Positions 57,430 to 64,000 of a stretch of 64,000 nucleotides of DNA are shown one piece after another. The translations under genes and the position numbers were made by a program. The notes under the pieces were generated by a model. That model made no database searches. It was not told the DNA's origin and saw only the letters and a list, made by a program, of their open reading frames with translations. Position 1 is the first letter of the stretch. Every line of letters starts with the position of its first letter. This stretch comes from Dastarcus helophoroides (taxonomy: Eukaryota; Arthropoda; Insecta; Coleoptera; Bothrideridae). The DNA lies in NCBI GenBank assembly GCA_028583605.1, contig CM053327.1, positions 32,056,626 through 32,120,625 on the forward strand. Reading direction: 5' to 3'.

Positions 57430-58190
57430 GCGTTTCCTTTTTTTTTTTTTTGTCATGCCCCAGTTATTTTTGTGATTCCTCTTCGTGACCCACCAGAGTT
57501 TTTAACTATCTTAAACACTTCGTATTCTTCTCAAAATTTTGACCACATTTTAAAGTTAGGATTCAAAATTTCCCCTTTTCTTTCAAGAATTTTTTGATTT
57601 TTTTTTTCAAAATTTGACCCAAAAAATTTACCTCGGAATCCCCATTTCCCTTTAATCGTAAAACTGGATTTCTTCACCATGCTGAGTTTTTTTAAAAATC
57701 TCGATACTTTTCTCAAACTTCTTCGAATTATCGGAATTTTTTAAAAAGTCGACGTTAAAATAGGGAATTTTTTCTCAACATTTCGGTTAAAGTCTTTTAA
57801 ATTTCAAGCCTAAAGTCGGAATTTTAAAAATAAAACCAACTTTTGAAAAGCATCATAAAATATTGAAGCTTTTCACAAAATTCCCAATATAAACTCCCAA
57901 TTTTTTATACTTAACCTAAAATTTTGATTTTTTGTATTTCGACTATTTTGTAAAGATTTTGATTTTAGACATTTTAAGGTTTTTTTCAGATTTTTTTGTT
58001 AATTAAACTGTTAAACTGACCTTTCATTTTTATTTTTGCCAACACAGACGTTTACTTATTCATTTTTTTCTCTTATTTGGAACTTTTGGTCTAAATTTAA
58101 AATCGTCTCTTTCCTAAAGTTTCTTTTGGTTACAACCTACAAACTTACAACCTACAAACCTACAAACCTACAACCTACCTACAAATTTTA
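57430..58190. repeat. T-rich low complexity and (acctacaa)n microsatellite
   Basis: Degenerate T-rich sequence to about 58130, then a short run of ctacaaac/ctacaacc words (58134-58185) directly before the Penelope-like element. Confidence 0.6.
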
Positions 58191-58648
58191 AAACCTAATT
58201 TTTAAAATGTAAATTTTATCATCAATAGATACTATAAATCCATTTTTAAACTTCATAAACGAACAAGAACAAACGATAAAATTTACATTGGAAATTGAAT
58301 TATATAATAAACTACCCTTCCTCGATGTGTTAATTGAGAGGGGCCAAAATGGAGATACACATCTGCTTATAGGAAACCAACAAACACAAATAGATACCTA
58401 AATTACACATCAAATCACAGTAAAAATATAAAAATAGGAGTAATAACTTCTTTAATTGACAGAGCTAAAAATATCAGCACAAGTTCTGAAATATATAATA
58501 AAGAAAAAATTAATATTACATCAGTATTACAAAAAAATGGGTATCAAAAAGATTTTGTGAAAAAAGTTATAAAAAGAAGAGAAACAGGATCACACAATCT
58601 AATCATGGCATCATAAACACATCACCCATTCAAAATTAAAAAAAAACC

Positions 58649-59140
58649 TTGATTATTCCATACATACCAGGTCTGTCGGATAAAATCAAACGAATAGGCC
58701 AAAAGTTCAATATACGTACAGCATTCAAAACCCAAAATACTCTAAGATCATTACTAGTAAATACAAAACCAAAAAATGAAACACAACATACTAAAAATTG
58801 TATTTATAAAATAACCTGCGAATGCAACAAAATTTACATAGGTGAAACATCCAGACCTATGTGGATTCGTATTAACGAACATAAGAATTACCTAAGTAAG
58901 GGAGATTTTTCAAATTCGAAAATTTGCGAACACTCTTTTCAATACGATCACATAATTCAGTGGACAAAATCCTGCATTATTGGCAAAGAAACACATTATA
59001 AAAAAAGAAAAATTAAAGAAGCAGTTTTAATTTTACTAAATGGAGATAACTGTGTCGCAAATTGTTCGATTGATATTAACGGTATGTGGCTGCCATTGTT
59101 AAAACGAGAAAAACAACTGGGTCGCCTTAGAATCATCTAG
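58649..59140 (+). pseudogene. GIY-YIG endonuclease of the Penelope-like element
   Basis: 163-residue open frame: IYKITCECNKIYIGETSRPM holds the Cys-rich lead and the YIG motif, R..EH follows (RINEHKNYL), then the conserved Glu in KIKEAVLIL. In Penelope-like elements this domain nicks target DNA for reverse transcription. This piece is intact but separated by a frameshift from the reverse transcriptase. Confidence 0.88.
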
Positions 59141-59215
59141 GGAATAACCTAATAAACTGTCAGAATTACTTTCTGACAGCTTACACAAATTTGTAAAGGA
59201 ATAAATTTGAATTGG

Positions 59216-59260
59216 TTTTCTGACGACGGGCAGAGAATAACACTACCCGAAACGTTAAAA
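59216..59260 (+). ncRNA. Hammerhead motif of the Penelope-like element
   Basis: UUUU, CUGACGA (59220-59226), a stem GGG/CCC with a 15-nt loop (one extra C before the stem), GAAA (59249-59252), stem III C/G with no loop, UU, then AAAA pairing with the first UUUU. Hammerheads with a minimal stem III are known from the terminal repeats of Penelope-like elements. It lies 80 bp after the endonuclease stop, the expected place. Confidence 0.7.
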
Positions 59261-59340
59261 TTTTAAATAATCTTGTTGTTATTTATTTTTTACGTCGTAG
59301 TTTTAAGTGTTTTTCAGTGTTGAGTCCCAAACAGCGATTG

Positions 59341-60099
59341 ACAAACCAAGATCCAACGCAGATTGCCACTCCTTAATAGAAGGTACTGAAATTTAGGATT
59401 GTGAAAGGAGTGACCGGCGAAGAAAGAGACAATAAAACTGCATACAAATATAAATACTTTGCAAATAAATTACAGAGAATATTTCAATTCTTATCAAAAC
59501 TCCAAATTTAAAACTTGAATTATCAGTTTCTATGAGTTGAACCAGCAATTTTAAGAAAAATAATAAAATTTGAAATTTTCAAAAATCAATATCTACCTTT
59601 TAAAAGAAGTCAAAATTTCGAAATAAAGTGGAATCATGCTTTTAAAAAAGTCGGAATATTAATGAATTTTTTAAAGGTTTTAAAAACTCCAACTCTCAAT
59701 CTATGTTGGAAATAATAGTAATAGGGCAAAACCACCGAAAATGGGATGCACTATGCATTATTAGCTTAATGTTATTTTATTTTTGAAGTAATGGACTAAC
59801 TAAATCGATTTGTTTCATAATCATCAATAAACCACTGAGGGCTGGCCACGAAAGCCTCTTCAAATTTCTGCCTTGTTAAAATCGATGCGTAACCACAACC
59901 ATCCAATTTGGATTATTTTACAATTTGGTTGATGGTCGCGCTTTCGAAACGCAAGCGAATTCTCCACAGAAGAATGTGCTTTATCCATCGATCATCGATC
60001 GTTCTCACTAATTATGTAATAACCTAGTTCAAATGAACCCCACTTCAAATAAACTATTCTCTCTCATCATCCAAAACTGGTTGTGTTTCGTAACGTGAG
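59341..60099. other. Intergenic, nothing recognised
   Basis: AT-rich, no gene or repeat identified. Confidence 0.35.
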
Positions 60100-60118
60100 T
60101 TTGGAACTTCTATTTTTG

Positions 60119-60320
60119 GTTATCTTCAAAAATTGAAATACAAATCTTGTTCTCTGATACCAAGAAAGATTTTAAAACACAACAAAAATTGCTCTAACGC
60201 GTTTCGATAGCCAATCTATCGTTTTCAGAGAGATAATGGGTATCCATTGCAACCTTTGAGCAACCTTTGTTGTTTTTTAAATTTTACTTAGTTTCAGGGA
60301 ACAAGATTTGTATTTCAATT
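60119..60320. mobile_element. Foldback family FBH, copy 8
   Basis: Arms of the family with a 19-bp target duplication tttggaacttctatttttg (60100-60118 and 60321-60339). It lacks the A-tailed right end seen in other copies. Confidence 0.8.
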
Positions 60321-60339
60321 TTTGGAACTTCTATTTTTG

Positions 60340-60763
60340 AGAATCGCCTCCTACATCGATATCCTCCATACACCTCTGCCAACAGAGCGTTTGGTAAAAC
60401 CCAAACCCGACCAAAAATTGCGTTAAATAATTTATGGATGGCCTTCGGTTACAATGGTGCCCTCTAGGTTATTTTGGGACTATCGATCACCATCTCTTAA
60501 GAATTCCTTCTGAAATTTTATCAATGGCATGACGTGTGTCGTATATTACAAATGGGAATAAAATAAATGATATGGGCAATTAAAATCTAGTAAAGCACTA
60601 AGAGGTAAAAAAGAGAAGCGTTCTAGACTGGAGGGAATTAAAGAGGGATCAAAATTTCGATTCTGGAATTTTCATCATAGCTTCTTAAACTTTCTTTCTT
60701 GCGACTAGTTATTCATGTTTCTTTGAATGCAGATTTTGCAACAATTTGACTAAATTTAATTGT
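60340..60763. other. Intergenic, nothing recognised
   Basis: No gene or repeat identified. Confidence 0.35.
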
Positions 60764-60771
60764 GTTGCCAG

Positions 60772-61649
60772 CAGTGGCGGCTGGTGACTTTTTGTCAGGG
60801 GGTGCGCAGATGCAAAAATATTAGTAGTTAAGAGTTTAGCTGAATCCAGTGTCATAGCAAGATATTAAATTTAAGAGAAACAAAAGTGACACAAAAGGTG
60901 TGATATTTAATAGTATTTTTACGAATTAAATTTAATTACCATCATATAATCTCCATTTCATGAAAACTGCATTTGAAAATAAAATATATTTTATTGCAAG
61001 GTTCTAATTAAACTCTACAAAAACACAAAAAAAATAGTTTTTAAAACAAAATCCGCTCTACGATCTTTTAAAAAAATAAAGTCTTCATTACTTTCTCATC
61101 AAAATTGTTTAAATCCAAATCTATAAATGAATAATTACTGCTATCTCTTTGTGAATAGCGGTACTATTGGCAGTTAGGCCTGGAAGCGACACAATTGACA
61201 ATCGCAATCAGATCAGCCGGGACCTACGCATTTAGCATCATAAACGTAAATACACACTCCAAACTCTGACTCGTACTCACCATTTGGCAATATCGCATAT
61301 GCGCGGAGCGGCGTACCCCGGCCTAGCTTTAACGTGGTGTTCTGTAGTTTATTTCTCCGCATCCCGTGAAGACCGTAGATAGGCATCGCACGGCACCCTC
61401 GCTAGGTGCATATTTCTGCGCGCACCAACTTATTTAAATTCCCTTATAATATTTAATATGTATAACGGAATCAAACGTTGGTTTATTCTATTCCAAGTCA
61501 TTCACAAGTATTATTAGTTATTTAGTATGTCATTATTTTGTGTTTAAAAATGTGATAAATCCAAGTCTTTTACATTAAACAAAAAAGAATAGATCGCTCA
61601 GTTCACGAGGAACGCGCGCTCTTGCTCTCTTTAAGACCAGCCGCCACTG
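60772..61649. mobile_element. hAT-type non-autonomous element, 878 bp
   Basis: Ends cagtggcggctggtgac and gaccagccgccactg are inverted. An 8-bp target duplication gttgccag flanks it (60764-60771 and 61650-61657). Both agree with the hAT superfamily. No transposase frame inside. Confidence 0.88.
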
Positions 61650-61657
61650 GTTGCCAG

Positions 61658-62195
61658 GCGTAATTGACAAGCAATATAATTGCATCATGATAATGTATAT
61701 CATGAATTGCATATAATTCTTCTACTCGAACAACGCACAATTGTCGATTGGCATTTCTCTATGATGAAGGAGCAATAAACATATTTCTCTTTATGCGATC
61801 TCTGTATAGCGTAATTGACTAATAGTGTACTTGCACTTCGGTGATTCCCCTTTTGTATAATGCTTTAATAAAGTAGCAGGAGTTTGAAAGCTGCGCCATT
61901 TACATTATCTCTTGATGAAAATGAACCGATTTATGAAGTTTCCCAAAGGCCATTGTGTTATAAGCTTGATAGAAGGCAATAATGAACCCAACGAACGGCT
62001 TCAACGTTATCATTATTCATCCCATGAAACAATATGAATGCCAAATATTGATGCAATAAATAAAGAACGCCAATTAATCATTCATCAAAGCGAGAGCTCT
62101 ATGCAGTTGTATAATGCAGACTCTCTGTTAAATAGGGAATGAGTTATATCCTAACCTTTAATTAGCAGTGTATTTGAAGTAGAACGATGCGATTT
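61658..62195. other. Intergenic, nothing recognised
   Basis: Unique-looking AT-rich sequence, no gene. Confidence 0.35.
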
Positions 62196-64000
62196 ATCAT
62201 GTTCTTCAAAATTTCGACTTTGTGTCAAAATTCAAACTTATTCTCAAGACTTTCCAAACATTTCTATATTTTTTTCAGAATAATTCCGAATATTTTTTAC
62301 TTATTTCGAAAATTTCCACATTTTTGAAAATTTCGATCTTTTTCTCAAAATTTTGTTCAATTTGTAGACTTTTTCAAAAGCTCGACTTTTAAACTTTTTC
62401 CTAATCAAGTTTTTTTTGACTTGTTCTCAAATTTTTAATTTTTTTTTCCTAAAAATGTTTGCCTTTTTGAAGTATTTCGAGGGTTTCTTAAAACGTCGAT
62501 TTTTTGAAAATTGTAGAGTGAAAATACCTAATGGGCTAAGCAACCAAATAAGTTTCCTATTATGAGAGAAAAACGTTATATTATGATGTATTACTTATTA
62601 AATTAATTAATTAATTAATTTACCGTAGAAGTCAAATGAGAAGGATTGGCTATTAGCGCTTTTGTTGAGATATGGGCGTATTTAGTACCCACATTTAGTA
62701 GTTCTTTGACACGCTCCAATCCCGGAAGAAGTTTATCCTGTACTGACTCTGGCCGTGGAAGCCTTCGTTATCGTATTTAGTACCCATTTAAGGTAAAAGT
62801 TGAAAAACACGTTTTTTAGTACCTATCCCCTTTGGTATTTCCACTTTACAATTATTTCAAACCTTTCCTTGTGAATTATTTTTTTTTAAATTTCAATTTC
62901 ATGAAAACTATGACTTTAAAATGTTGGACATTCTGAAGAAATTGACATTTCTCCGATACTTTTAAATTTTGGTATTTTATTCGAGTTTTTTAAAATATTT
63001 CGACTTTTTAATAACTCTCACTTAAAAAAAATGTCGCAGTTTCAAAGTTCTAACTTTTTTCACATTCCCAGTTTTATCAACATTTCCATTTTTTCTGAAA
63101 AATGTTGACCTCAAAACTTTTTTTCCAAATTTTCACTTTCATAAATTTTAACTTTTTTAATAAATTTAAAATTTAAAATTTTGTAAATTCCGATTTAAGA
63201 ATCACAAATATCTATTTTTTTCAAGTTCCATTTTTATTAAAATTTCGACTTTCTAAAAAAGTTTTAAAAACTTTTTTCAATATTTTGTATGGAAATTTTG
63301 ACTCTTTTAAACATTTCAACTTAAATTTCAGTTTGTTATGTTTAAATGTTCAAATTTGTTTCTTTGTTTTAATTTAGAACTATTAGATCAGCGTTTCCCA
63401 AATAGTGGGTCGCGACCCTGCATTGGGCCAAGAAAATAAATTACCGGGTCGCAGAGTTATCCTCTCTTTTTCTGTCAGATTCATTAAATTTATGAGAACA
63501 AGAAATAAAATTTGTATTGCCTTTTGTAACCTTATAAACGTGATGCAAAAAATTTTTTTTAAAATAGGATCGGCTTTTTTTTTCAAATTTTTTTAATGAT
63601 TTTAGTTTTATTTGTTTCGCAGAAGGCTTTTGTACTCGTAAAAATTATGGCTTGTTCTCCTCGAAATTTAAATTTAATACTTTGACGACGTGCCCCACTA
63701 TTTTCTGCTTTGATTTAATTATTTTTGCAAAAATATGTTTCTTCTGTTTTTAACTGTTCGACTTTTTTTTGACTATTTTAGCGCTTTCAAGCTAAATCTG
63801 AGAAGAAATCAACTTTTTTTTCAAATTTTTGGTATTTTTTTTAAATTGTGTTTTAAAAACTAATTTTAAAAATGATTTTTTCTAAATTCATTCTTTTTAT
63901 TGTTGAAAATTTTTATTTTTGAAAATTTCTTGAAATTGGTGCAAAAATTTATTTTTCTTCTTTTTTCGAATCTTTCGACGTTTTCTGAATATTTAGATTT
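62196..64000. repeat. T-rich degenerate repeat block
   Basis: Low-complexity sequence to the right edge, with a short (aatt)n run at about 62598-62620 and a direct repeat cgtatttagtaccca at 62677-62691 and 62772-62786. Near 63388-63480 the words cagcgtttcccaa and gtgggtcgcgaccc resemble the end of another hAT-like element, but only one end is seen. Confidence 0.6.

Larger units (their letters stand above)
58228..59340 (+). mobile_element. Penelope-like element, 3' part
   Basis: 5'-truncated. Three frames carry the end of the reverse transcriptase: 58231-58390, NKLPFLDVLIERG; then after a frameshift near 58355, AYRKPTNTNRYLNYTSNH and NGYQKDFVKKVIKRRETG. The GIY-YIG endonuclease frame (58649-59140) and a non-coding tail with a hammerhead motif follow. 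The frameshifts make it inactive. Confidence 0.88.

Noticed and set aside
1..64000. tRNA or rRNA genes
   Set aside because: No B-box-like ttcgaatc with a matching acceptor stem and no rRNA-like blocks were seen; the only tRNA-related sequence is the primer site of the LTR element.

Overview
The window looks like a piece of an AT-rich insect (or closely related arthropod) nuclear genome. It has long introns bounded by GT..AG sites, jockey-like, Penelope-like, mariner, hAT and Ty3/gypsy-type elements, and an LTR element primed by a tRNA-Leu-type site. Species cannot be told from the sequence alone. Real host coding sequence is sparse, about 1.85 kb of a split gene plus one 1-kb intronless gene. 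Almost everything else is mobile DNA, satellite-like repeats or degenerate low-complexity sequence.

Host genes. (1) A minus-strand gene spans at least 42877 down to 3406. Eight coding exons can be joined with every splice phase matching: 42564-42877, 32249-32444, 20981-21189, 20369-20560, 13044-13196, 12180-12361, 9167-9594 and 3406-3695. They give 615 residues and the gene probably continues past the left edge. The protein starts with an N-myristoylation-type signal (MGANVSR) and has two PDZ domains, each split by an intron, followed by a low-complexity tail. It is probably a membrane-tethered scaffold. (2) A plus-strand, single-exon gene at 55607-56584 encodes a secreted leucine-rich-repeat protein of 325 residues.

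Mobile DNA, left to right. There are 3' ends of a jockey-like non-LTR element (2.9, 4.4, 6.2-8.6, 52.6 and 52.9 kb). The copy at 6.2-8.6 kb interrupts a decayed copy of a multi-copy insect protein family (4.16-8.8 kb). Further on lie a TIR element (10 kb), a pogo-like MITE with a nested foldback element (11.7-12.1 kb), a dead mariner against a splice acceptor (21.2-21.7 kb), hammerhead-ribozyme repeats (20.0-20.3 and 25.7-26.6 kb), a SINE-like repeat (34.4-34.9 kb) and a 6-kb satellite array (35.7-42 kb) with an RNase H-bearing non-LTR fragment inside it. After the first PDZ-gene exon come a young gag-protease-only LTR element (45.6-49.4 kb, LTRs differing at one base), the 3' end of a Penelope-like element with its GIY-YIG endonuclease and a hammerhead motif (58.2-59.3 kb), and a hAT MITE (60.8-61.6 kb).

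Most interesting system. Three unrelated-looking repeat families carry hammerhead-type self-cleaving RNA motifs. They are a Penelope-like element, a 381-bp tandem/foldback repeat that fits a small non-autonomous 'retrozyme', and a foldback family of eight copies with variable-length target duplications. One complete hammerhead lies in sense orientation inside an intron of the PDZ gene, about 340 nt past a 5' splice site.
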